Shown here one piece after another: positions 26,601-34,175 of a stretch of DNA of 64,000 nt. The translations under genes and the position numbers were made by a program. Every line of letters begins with the position of its first letter. The stretch's first letter is position 1. The notes beneath the pieces are model-generated. The model was not told the origin of the DNA. It saw nothing but the letters and a program-made list of their open reading frames with translations, and searched no databases. The stretch is from the NCBI RefSeq assembly GCF_046237015.1, contig NZ_JBJYIN010000011.1:62001-126000 (forward strand). Reading direction: 5' to 3'. The stretch is from JBJYIN01 sp046237015. GTDB lineage: Bacteria > Pseudomonadota > Gammaproteobacteria > Enterobacterales > Enterobacteriaceae.

Positions 26601-27497
26601 TTATTTTAACGCCAGACAATCTTTTATTTGTGCTTTCATCATTTGTGTTATGTGATTCATCAATTGGCTGCGAGGAATTTGTGGTGGAAACACGGCACAA
26701 TAAACGATTTTTATATCGGGCCTAAACGGTTTGACCACAATAGGAGAAGCGCTATTTAGCGCGGTAATGAAATCTACCACGCCAATGCCGACATTTTTAG
26801 CCGCCAGCACACAGCAGTTTGCCATTGATGTTTCAATCGGGTTTGGCAGGTAGCCCAGTTCTTTTCGGCTCAAATGATCTATTTGTGCCCGCAGCGGCGT
26901 TTTTCTTCCTGGCAAAATAGCACGATGGTGGATTAAGTCGGCGATGGTAATCTCTTCGGCTTCCGAAAGCGGGTGAGTCATGGATAAAACCGCGACAGCG
27001 CTGGCTTCCGCCAAGGGTTCTGCTTCAAGACCTTTGCTACCCACCTGACCAAAAATGAAACCGACGTCGTATTGGTTTGCTGTAATGGCACTAGTGATGT
27101 GGGTTGTGCTTTCGATATCCAGAAATAGGGAAATATCAGGGTAGCGCGAGATTAAAGAAGGCAGCATTTCGTTTGAACAAAGGAATGACAACGCAGGGAC
27201 GGCAGCAATGCGCAGCACGCTGCCTTTGGCGTGGCGAATTTCATCGGCAATCAGTGCGATCTGGTCCAACCCAAGATAAAGGCGTTCGACTTCCCGATAA
27301 AGTTTCATCGCTTCGGCACGTGGAATCAGGCCACGTCCGTCTCTGTCAAACAGCGTTAGATTCAATGCTTCTTCGAAATCCCGGATGAGCCGACTTACCG
27401 CAGGTTGGGTGATATACATCATGTTGGCGGCGGCCGTAATGCCACCAGTGAGGATGACTTTATGAAACGCTTCAACCTGACGGGGATTGATACGCAT
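26601..27497 (-). CDS. LysR-type regulator, OccR/NocR-like
   Basis: 298-residue LysR activator from ATG 27497 (family start MRINPRQVEAF, GGAGTG 7-8 bases upstream). The N-terminal winged HTH contains ITAAANMMYITQPAVSRLI. The rest is the effector domain. The HTH and the following DFEEALNLTLFDRDGRGLIP recall the OccR/NocR branch that senses opines or amino-acid derivatives, an impression from memory. Divergent from the ABC/nucleoside hydrolase operon across 140 bp containing a LysR box, so it probably controls that operon in response to its substrate. Confidence 0.85.
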   Translation of the reverse strand: MRINPRQVEAFHKVILTGGITAAANMMYITQPAVSRLIRDFEEALNLTLFDRDGRGLIPRAEAMKLYREVERLYLGLDQIALIADEIRHAKGSVLRIAAVPALSFLCSNEMLPSLISRYPDISLFLDIESTTHITSAITANQYDVGFIFGQVGSKGLEAEPLAEASAVAVLSMTHPLSEAEEITIADLIHHRAILPGRKTPLRAQIDHLSRKELGYLPNPIETSMANCCVLAAKNVGIGVVDFITALNSASPIVVKPFRPDIKIVYCAVFPPQIPRSQLMNHITQMMKAQIKDCLALK

Positions 27498-27514
27498 ATC
27501 GTTCACTCCAATAC

Positions 27515-27529
27515 ATAACATTTGGTTAT
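27515..27529. promoter_or_regulatory. LysR box between lysR and the ABC operon
   Basis: ATAAC-ATTTG-GTTAT is an exact ATAAC-N5-GTTAT form of the T-N11-A motif typical of LysR regulators, 18 bp upstream of the lysR start and 109 bp upstream of the binding-protein gene. Confidence 0.55.
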
Positions 27530-27637
27530 CAATTTAACACAAAATGCAATTTTTAATTATTCAATCTAACGCATAGACTCAAAATCATAATACTTAATAC
27601 ACTTCATAAATCAGTCATGGAATAGAGGGTTTAGTGA

Positions 27638-29188
27638 ATGAAAAAATCAACACTGGCTTTATTATTTACCGTTTTATTTTCATCGTCACCTTTGGTTTAT
27701 AGCGCCGACTTAAATATTGGTTTGGCGTCATCCACAACGTCAATGGACCCTCAGTTTTATGTGGGGGGCGCAAATAGCGCAATGGCACGTAATATTTTTG
27801 ATGGTTTGGTTGTACAGGATGAAAAACAGCAGATTGCACCTGCCCTGGCAACCAGTTGGAAAGTGATTGACGACAAGACGTGGGAATTTGTATTGCGTCC
27901 TGGCGTCAAGTTTCACGACGGCAGTGATTTTACGGCTAAAGATGTGATTGCCAGCATTAAGCGTGTTGCGCTGGCATCGAAAAACAGCCCTAGCTCTTAC
28001 GCACCTTACGTCAGCGACATTGCTGAAGTAACAGAAGTTAATCCACTAACGGTGCGGATTAAGACAAAAGAGGCGTCGCCGCTGCTGCTGAATAACTTAA
28101 GTCGGATTTCGATTCTACCGGCCCGACTTGAGAACGTCCCAACGGAAACGTTGAATTCAGGAAAAGATGTGATTGGTACAGGGCCATTCAAATTTGTTTC
28201 CTGGGTGCCGGACGACCGGGTAGTCCTTGCACGTAACGATGATTACTGGGGAGGAAAAGCAGAGTGGGACAACGTTACTGTCCGTGTATTTAAAAACAGT
28301 AGTGCACGAGTAGCAGCCGTATTATCCGGTGATGTGGACATGATTGAAAACGTTCCAACAGCCGACAGCAGTAATATTGAAAAAAATCAGCAGTTAAAAA
28401 CGATTTCAACACCAGGGAATCGTGTTATTTACCTTCACATGGACCAGCAGCGAGATGAATCACCGTTCGCCAAAGGTCCTGATGGTAAAAACCCATTACT
28501 AAAAAAAGAAGTACGCCAGGCGATGTCTTTAGCGATTAATCGTCAGGCAATCGTCGACCGTGTGATGGAGGGGCAGGCTGTTGTCGCCTCTCAGCTTGTA
28601 CCGAAGGGGTACCCAGGCTATTCCGCTTCCATTCCTGCGCCGGTTTATAATCCGGAGAAAGCCAAGCAGGAACTGGCGGCAGCGGGTTACCCCAACGGCT
28701 TCACGCTGACCTTCCACGCGTCGAACGACCGTTATCCTAATGATTCTAAAATTGCTCAGGCCATTGGTCAGATGTTTACCCGCGTGGGTATTAAAACCGA
28801 TGTGGTGACGATGCCGGGCAGTGTCTATTTTTCGCGCGCCTCACGCCTTGAGTTCAGTTTAATCATGGGGGGCGCAGCGATTGAAACCGGGGAAGCTTCT
28901 GGTGTGTTGGGGCCATTGTTAGAAACCTTTGGGCCCAATGCAGGGCAGGGGAATCGTGGTCGCTATGCGAATCCTGCTTTTGATAAAACGCTGAATGAGG
29001 CGCGTTCTACGCTGGATGATACCAAGCGTGAAGCGTTGCTGGCTGAGGCAATGAATATCAGTATGAACGATCTGGGTGTGATTCCGGTGATGTTCCTGTC
29101 CAATACCTGGGCGATGAAAAAGCAGTATACCTACGTGGGTCGTTCTGATGCCTATACGCTGCCGTATTTTGTCCGCTCAGTGAAATAA
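27638..29188 (+). CDS. periplasmic substrate-binding protein of a peptide-type ABC importer
   Basis: 516-residue solute-binding protein (SBP_bac_5, DppA/OppA fold). The signal peptide covers residues 1-22 (MKKSTLALLFTVLFSSSPLV). The mature part has the family region WEFVLRPGVKFHDGSDFTA and IGTGPFKFVSWVPDDRVVL. Family members bind di- or oligopeptides, nickel complexes, glycosides or other ligands, so the name does not fix the substrate. First gene of an operon with a DapA-type lyase, two nucleoside hydrolases, two permeases and a fused ATPase. A strong hairpin after it may raise its mRNA stability relative to downstream genes. Confidence 0.88.
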   Translation: MKKSTLALLFTVLFSSSPLVYSADLNIGLASSTTSMDPQFYVGGANSAMARNIFDGLVVQDEKQQIAPALATSWKVIDDKTWEFVLRPGVKFHDGSDFTAKDVIASIKRVALASKNSPSSYAPYVSDIAEVTEVNPLTVRIKTKEASPLLLNNLSRISILPARLENVPTETLNSGKDVIGTGPFKFVSWVPDDRVVLARNDDYWGGKAEWDNVTVRVFKNSSARVAAVLSGDVDMIENVPTADSSNIEKNQQLKTISTPGNRVIYLHMDQQRDESPFAKGPDGKNPLLKKEVRQAMSLAINRQAIVDRVMEGQAVVASQLVPKGYPGYSASIPAPVYNPEKAKQELAAAGYPNGFTLTFHASNDRYPNDSKIAQAIGQMFTRVGIKTDVVTMPGSVYFSRASRLEFSLIMGGAAIETGEASGVLGPLLETFGPNAGQGNRGRYANPAFDKTLNEARSTLDDTKREALLAEAMNISMNDLGVIPVMFLSNTWAMKKQYTYVGRSDAYTLPYFVRSVK

Positions 29189-29233
29189 ATCTACGCTCCA
29201 TCTTTCTGAACGCAGGTAGCGCGATGTTTTCCT

Positions 29234-29261
29234 CCAGTCATTTCGTTAATGAAATGACTGG
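29234..29261 (+). terminator. perfect 11-bp hairpin after the binding-protein gene
   Basis: CCAGTCATTTC-GTTAAT-GAAATGACTGG, 45 bp past the stop. There is no T run, so it more likely protects the upstream mRNA 3' end or partially attenuates than fully terminates. Confidence 0.65.
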
Positions 29262-29300
29262 CAGGTTCGCCTCGTCTGTCAGAGGCCAACGCCTTACGTT

Positions 29301-29351
29301 GTTTAAAACATTACGTGGTTTAAAACATCACGCTGTTTAAAACATGATGCC
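29301..29351. repeat. three tandem 17-bp repeats with palindromic GTTTAAAAC core
   Basis: GTTTAAAACAT plus six variable bases occurs at 29301, 29318 and 29335. A weaker fourth TTATTAAAACA follows at 29352. The cores are near-palindromic (GTTT-A-AAAC). Situated about 100-150 bp before the DapA-like gene. Confidence 0.8.
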
Positions 29352-29408
29352 TTATTAAAACAATAAGGCGTTGTCCATCCCTCAAGCACTATTGGATCGC
29401 CAATAGTG
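29349..29408. other. two hairpins in the leader of the DapA-like gene
   Basis: GCCTTATT-AAAAC-AATAAGGC (29349-29369) and CACTATTGG-ATCG-CCAATAGTG (29387-29408) are perfect stems without T tracts. With the hairpin at 29234 they make the 264-bp gap highly structured. Confidence 0.65.
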
Positions 29409-29452
29409 ATTAAGCCAGTAATGAATTGATTATTCGATAAAAGGAGAACGGC

Positions 29453-30337
29453 GTGAATTCATTTAGCGGGGTTTTTCCCTACCTGGTTTCACCGGTTAAA
29501 TCAGATGGTCAGGTTGACCGTCCGGTATTGGCTCAACTTTCTGAGCACCTCATACAGTGTGGTGTGCATGGGCTGGTGCCATTGGGCAGTACCGGTGAGT
29601 TTGCTTACCTTTCTTCCGCACAGCGCGAAGATGTAGTTAAAACGGTCATTGAGACGGCCAAAGGTCGCGTTCCTGTGATCGCCGGTGTGGCTTCTACCAC
29701 GATCCGTGATGCGGTTGAGCAAACAAAACGCTACATCGAACTGGGTGCCGACGGCATTCTGGCCGTATTGGAAGCGTATTTCCCCCTGAAAGATGAAGGC
29801 GTTGAACAGTATTTTCGGGCGATTGCCGAAGCGGCTCAGGGTAAGCCCGTTGTGCTGTATACCAATCCGCAATTCCAGCGTTCCGACTTAAGCCTACCCG
29901 TCATTGAGCGTCTGAGCCATGTCGAAAATATTCGCTATATCAAAGATGCTTCGACTAATACCGGGCGGTTGCTATCGATTATTGAGCGCACTCGCGGTCG
30001 GATGGAGGTCTTCTCCGCATCGGCCCATATCCCAGCCTGCGTCATGCTGATTGGCGGTGTCGGCTGGATGGCGGGTCCGGCGTGTATTGTGCCGAAACAA
30101 AGTATCGCCCTGTACGAAGCGGCCAAAGCCGGTGACTGGGAGAAAGCGATGGAATTACAGCGTCCGCTATGGCGTATCAATGAGATTTTTGCTCGTTATT
30201 CTATCGCGGGCTGCATCAAAGCGGCCTTGCAGCTACAGGGATTTGAAGTCGGTGATCCACTGCCGCCGCAACAACCGCTGGACGAGCAGGCTCGTAAAGA
30301 TATTGCTGCTGTCCTGGCATCGGTTGGTTCGCTATAG
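29453..30337 (+). CDS. DapA/NanA-family class I aldolase or dehydratase
   Basis: 294-residue TIM-barrel Schiff-base enzyme. Family motifs: GSTGEFAYLS (substrate carboxylate site, residues 42-51), the catalytic tyrosine in LYTNPQF, and the Schiff-base lysine in RYIKDAS (near residue 163). Relatives include dihydrodipicolinate synthase, N-acetylneuraminate lyase, KDG aldolase and hydroxyproline or opine-type lyases; the reaction here is not determined. GTG start with AAGGAG seven bases upstream. Being inside a transport/nucleoside hydrolase operon, it is unlikely to be the housekeeping dapA. Confidence 0.85.
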   Translation: MNSFSGVFPYLVSPVKSDGQVDRPVLAQLSEHLIQCGVHGLVPLGSTGEFAYLSSAQREDVVKTVIETAKGRVPVIAGVASTTIRDAVEQTKRYIELGADGILAVLEAYFPLKDEGVEQYFRAIAEAAQGKPVVLYTNPQFQRSDLSLPVIERLSHVENIRYIKDASTNTGRLLSIIERTRGRMEVFSASAHIPACVMLIGGVGWMAGPACIVPKQSIALYEAAKAGDWEKAMELQRPLWRINEIFARYSIAGCIKAALQLQGFEVGDPLPPQQPLDEQARKDIAAVLASVGSL

Positions 30338-30377
30338 CACCGGGTAACGTGCAGAAGAAAAAAGGAATGAGTGCAGA

Positions 30378-31331
30378 ATGAAAGCGGTACCCATCATTAT
30401 TGATTGCGACCCAGGTATTGATGATGCCATTGCGCTATTGAGTGCGTTTGTGGCACCTGAATTAGATATTCGCGGTATTTGTACCGTGTTTGGTAACCAG
30501 CCACTGACGCGGACGTTGCGTAATGCGTTGCAAATTACCGAACTGGGAAAACGGACGGATATTCCTGTCTATGCCGGTTGCCATCGCCCTTTGTTGCGAA
30601 CCCCGATTCATGGGCAGTTTCATGGAGAAAGCGGACTGGGGAACACGATCTTACCTGAGCCCCAGAAGCAGGCCGAGTCGCAGCATGCTGTGAGTTTCAT
30701 TATTGAACAGTGTGAACAGGCTGCGGCGAATGGTCATCCCATTACGTTATGTACCTTGGGGCCATTAACCAATGTGGCAACGGCGCTCTCCATGAAGCCA
30801 TCCATTGCGGCCGGTATCGCACGTATCGTGATGATGGGTGGCGCGTACCGGGAGCCGGGTAATCGTAGTCTGACATCGGAATTTAATATGCTGGCCGATC
30901 CGCATGCGGCACATGTGGTGTTCTCTTCCTCTCTTTCCCTAGTTGCTTTACCGCTGGATGCGACTCATCAGGTGATCCTGACGCCAGAGCGTGTGGCCCA
31001 GTTTATCAAGCGGTCCGGCCGAATTTCCGCGCCACTGGGAGACATGATGGCGTTTTGGGATCGCAATGATATTCGCCGTTATGGTTCCCGTGGCGGGCCG
31101 TTACACGATCCGCTGGTGATTGCCTGGGTATTGGCACCGGAGTGTTTTAAAACGGAAAAAGCGCGGGTCTATGTTGAGCATGATAGCGAGCTTTGCATGG
31201 GGCAAACCGTTGCCGACTGGTATGGAAAAACCGATCGGCAACCGAATGTTGATATCGTTACTCGCGTTGATGCTGAGCGAGTTTTCGAATTATTTTCTGA
31301 TTTACTGAGCCGTTATGAACAAACATCCTGA
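30378..31331 (+). CDS. inosine-uridine preferring nucleoside hydrolase family protein (first copy)
   Basis: 317-residue N-ribosidase of the IUNH superfamily, which cleaves nucleosides to base plus ribose in a calcium-dependent reaction. The calcium/catalytic motif DCDPGIDDAIAL is at residues 9-20, HGESGLGN in the active-site loop, FNMLADPHAA (Asn and Asp) near residue 170, and the catalytic-region GGPLHDPLVIAW near 240. It overlaps the second hydrolase by 17 bp, so the two are coupled. The actual substrate in this operon is unknown. Confidence 0.9.
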   Translation: MKAVPIIIDCDPGIDDAIALLSAFVAPELDIRGICTVFGNQPLTRTLRNALQITELGKRTDIPVYAGCHRPLLRTPIHGQFHGESGLGNTILPEPQKQAESQHAVSFIIEQCEQAAANGHPITLCTLGPLTNVATALSMKPSIAAGIARIVMMGGAYREPGNRSLTSEFNMLADPHAAHVVFSSSLSLVALPLDATHQVILTPERVAQFIKRSGRISAPLGDMMAFWDRNDIRRYGSRGGPLHDPLVIAWVLAPECFKTEKARVYVEHDSELCMGQTVADWYGKTDRQPNVDIVTRVDAERVFELFSDLLSRYEQTS

Positions 31332-32286
31332 TACCAACCGACAGCGTATCATTATTGATACCGATCCCGGCGTGGATGATGCTATCGCTATCTGGCTGGC
31401 GATGGCGGCATCGGAGCTGGATATTCTGGGGATCACCGTCGTGGCGGGCAATGTTCCGCTTGAAGCTACGCTCGAGAATGCCTGCAAAGTGGTAGCGCTA
31501 ACGGGCAGAACCGATGTGCCGATTTTTGGCGGTGCGCAACAGCCACTGGTACGCGATCAGGTATTGGGTAAGTACGCGCATATCGGTGCGTTTTCGGCGG
31601 AATTGGTGCCGGATACCTCGCTGCGTCCACAGCAGGAACATGCCGTTGATTTTCTGGTACGGATGGCGCGGCAGGCCGCGGCAGACAATAATCCCATCAC
31701 GGTGTGTTCTCTGGGGCCGATGACGAATCTGGCGCTGGCTCTTTGCCACCATCCCGACGTTGCGCGAGGCATTAAACGAATTGTCACGATGAGCGGCGCA
31801 TTTACCGCGATGGGTAACCGTGTTCCATGGGCTGATTTCAATGTTTATGCCGATCCCCATGCGGCGCAGACGGTTTTCGCTTCAGGTGTGCCCGTCGTGA
31901 TCATGCCGCTGGATATGACGTTTCAGGCTCTGATTCAACCCGATCAGATCGACGCTATCGAACGCGGTGGCGGTGCGCCGGGGCGTGCACTAGCCGCGTT
32001 GTTGCACACCTTCGATCGCAATGATGTTGCTCGCCTTGGGCGTGAAGGTGGTCCGATTCATGATGCCACGGTGATTGCATGGCTACTCCGACCTGAATTG
32101 TTCACGAGCGCCTCCGCCTACGTGGAGGCCGAGGTTTCAGGTAAAACGTCTGGCTACGTTTTTGCTGATTTTTACGACAAGCTGGAGAGATCGGCAAATG
32201 CTTTGGTCATGAGACACATTGATGAGCAGGGATTCCTGTCCCTGCTTGCTGACTACCTGAGTCGCTATGACTCTGAGGAGCGCTGA
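31315..32286 (+). CDS. nucleoside hydrolase family protein (second copy, divergent loop)
   Basis: 323-residue IUNH paralog. It keeps DTDPGVDDAIAI at the N-terminus, FNVYADPHAA and GGPIHDATVIAW, so the metal site and general fold are intact. It lacks the HG-x-x-GLG loop seen in the first copy: the equivalent stretch reads YAHIGAFSAE. The substrate-side difference suggests another ligand, or a hetero-pair with the first copy. Its stop overlaps the start of the next permease (TGATG). Confidence 0.88.
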   Translation: MNKHPDTNRQRIIIDTDPGVDDAIAIWLAMAASELDILGITVVAGNVPLEATLENACKVVALTGRTDVPIFGGAQQPLVRDQVLGKYAHIGAFSAELVPDTSLRPQQEHAVDFLVRMARQAAADNNPITVCSLGPMTNLALALCHHPDVARGIKRIVTMSGAFTAMGNRVPWADFNVYADPHAAQTVFASGVPVVIMPLDMTFQALIQPDQIDAIERGGGAPGRALAALLHTFDRNDVARLGREGGPIHDATVIAWLLRPELFTSASAYVEAEVSGKTSGYVFADFYDKLERSANALVMRHIDEQGFLSLLADYLSRYDSEER

Positions 32287-33260
32287 TGATTGCCTTCCTG
32301 CTAAGCCGAATCGGACAGACGATGTTGACGTTAATCGTCATGTCGATACTGGTATTTGTCGGGGTCTATATGGTTGGTAACCCGGTAGATATGCTGTTGG
32401 GGGCGACGGCCACGCCAGCGGAACGGCTAGCGGTGATTCAGTCTTTCGGGTTGGATAAACCGGTCTGGGAACAGTACGGGTTATTTGTGTGGAATGCATT
32501 GCATGGCGATATGGGGAAATCCTTTATTTTCAATCAGCCGGCGCTGACCCTGATTTTTCAGCGAATGCCCGCCACGCTTGAGCTGGCGATGACGGCGTTT
32601 CTTATTGCGCTGGTGGTGGGGATGCCGTTAGGTATTTATGCTGGCCTGCGACCCGATAGCGCTGTCTCCAAGTCGATTATGACATTTTCCATACTCGGCT
32701 TTAGTTTACCGACGTTCTGGATCGGTCTGGTAATGATTATGCTGTTCAGCGTGAAGCTTGGCCTGTTGCCTGCGTCGGGGCGTGGCGATACGGGCACGTT
32801 GTTCGGTATCCCCTTCAGTTTTTTGACGAAAGATGGCCTTGAGCACCTGTTACTTCCGGCATTTAACCTGGCGCTGTTTAAAATTTCGCTCATTATCCGT
32901 CTGATGCGAGCAGGCGTTATGGAGTGTCTGCAACAGGATTATGTGCAGTTTGCTCGCGCGAAAGGGCTGTCGGAAACGCGTATCGTACTGGTTCATGTGT
33001 TGCGTAACACATTGATTCCACTGATTACGGTGATCGGTTTGGAGTTAGGGTCGCTCATCGCGTTTGCGGTGGTAACGGAAACCATTTACGCCTGGCCTGG
33101 TATGGGCAAACTCATTATTGATTCGATAGCGGTGCTGGATAGGCCGGTGATTCTGGCGTATCTGATGATTACCGTGGTGATGTTCAGCGTCATCAATCTG
33201 CTTGTTGATCTGCTGTATGTGGTCGTCGATCCACGTGTCCGGCTAGGGGGGAATAACTGA
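32286..33260 (+). CDS. ABC importer permease, DppB type
   Basis: 324-residue inner-membrane permease with about six TM segments. N-terminal FLLSRIGQTMLTLIVMSILVF is typical of DppB/OppB-type subunits, and the ABC-interacting EAA loop is seen in the RAKGLSETRIVLVHVLRNTL region. It overlaps its neighbours by 1-3 bp at both ends, showing tight coupling with the second hydrolase and the second permease. Confidence 0.92.
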   Translation: MIAFLLSRIGQTMLTLIVMSILVFVGVYMVGNPVDMLLGATATPAERLAVIQSFGLDKPVWEQYGLFVWNALHGDMGKSFIFNQPALTLIFQRMPATLELAMTAFLIALVVGMPLGIYAGLRPDSAVSKSIMTFSILGFSLPTFWIGLVMIMLFSVKLGLLPASGRGDTGTLFGIPFSFLTKDGLEHLLLPAFNLALFKISLIIRLMRAGVMECLQQDYVQFARAKGLSETRIVLVHVLRNTLIPLITVIGLELGSLIAFAVVTETIYAWPGMGKLIIDSIAVLDRPVILAYLMITVVMFSVINLLVDLLYVVVDPRVRLGGNN

Positions 33261-34171
33261 TGTCTGCGAATACGGTACATCAGCGCACGGTAGGGCAGGA
33301 AAATACCCAATCGGCGTTGGTTAAGGTTTTTCTGGCATTGGTCAACGATCGTGGTGCGTTTTGCGGCCTGATCATTCTGGGTATTTTTGTCCTGCTGGCC
33401 GTTTTTGCGCCGCTGATTTCGCCGCAAAATCCTTATGATCTGATGCAGTTAGATATCATGGATGGCCGATTGGCACCGGGATCCAGCAGCATGGGTGGGA
33501 TGACATATCTGCTGGGTACGGACGATCAGGGGCGCGACTTGTTCAGCGCGATTTTATATGGCACTCGAATCAGCCTGATGGTGGGCTTCTCCAGTGCGGT
33601 ATTTGCCCTATTGATCGGTGCGTCGCTGGGGCTGATCAGCGCCTATGTCGGCGGTAAGACGGATGCGGTCATTATGCGTATCGTCGACATCCAACTCAGT
33701 TTCCCACCTATTTTGATCGCGCTGATCCTGTTAGCGGTACTCGGGCAGGGCGTCGATAAAATTATTCTGGCGCTGGTGGTCACGCAGTGGGCCTATTACG
33801 CACGCACGATTCGGGGGTCGGCACTGGTTGAACGTCGGCGGAGCTATGTGGATGCGGCGCGTAGTATGGCAATGTCCAATCGCCGAATTCTGTTTCGACA
33901 TATCTTACCGAATTGCCTTGCACCGCTCATTGTCGTGGCGACGATGCGCATGGCGTACGCCATTATGCTGGAAGCGACGCTTTCTTTTCTGGGAATTGGG
34001 CTGCCGGTGACGGAGCCTTCGTTAGGGTTGCTCATCTCCAATGGGTTTGAGTATCTGATGTCGGGTGACTACTGGATTAGCTTTTTTCCAGGGCTGACGC
34101 TACTGCTGCTGATTGTTGCGATCAATCTGGTTGGGGATTCGCTGCGCGATATCCTTAACCCAAGGAATTAA
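33260..34171 (+). CDS. ABC importer permease, DppC type
   Basis: 303-residue inner-membrane permease. The N-terminal cytoplasmic tail and TM1 (IILGIFVLLAVFAPLISPQNP) with the following LLGTDDQGRDLFSAILYGTR are DppC/OppC hallmarks; the EAA-loop region is DAARSMAMSNRRILFRHILP. It pairs with the DppB-type subunit encoded immediately upstream. Confidence 0.92.
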   Translation: MSANTVHQRTVGQENTQSALVKVFLALVNDRGAFCGLIILGIFVLLAVFAPLISPQNPYDLMQLDIMDGRLAPGSSSMGGMTYLLGTDDQGRDLFSAILYGTRISLMVGFSSAVFALLIGASLGLISAYVGGKTDAVIMRIVDIQLSFPPILIALILLAVLGQGVDKIILALVVTQWAYYARTIRGSALVERRRSYVDAARSMAMSNRRILFRHILPNCLAPLIVVATMRMAYAIMLEATLSFLGIGLPVTEPSLGLLISNGFEYLMSGDYWISFFPGLTLLLLIVAINLVGDSLRDILNPRN

Positions 34172-34175
34172 CGCT

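Noticed and set aside
29301..29351. Short CRISPR-like array
   Set aside because: Repeat unit is 17 bp with only 6-bp variable parts, three copies, and no cas genes.
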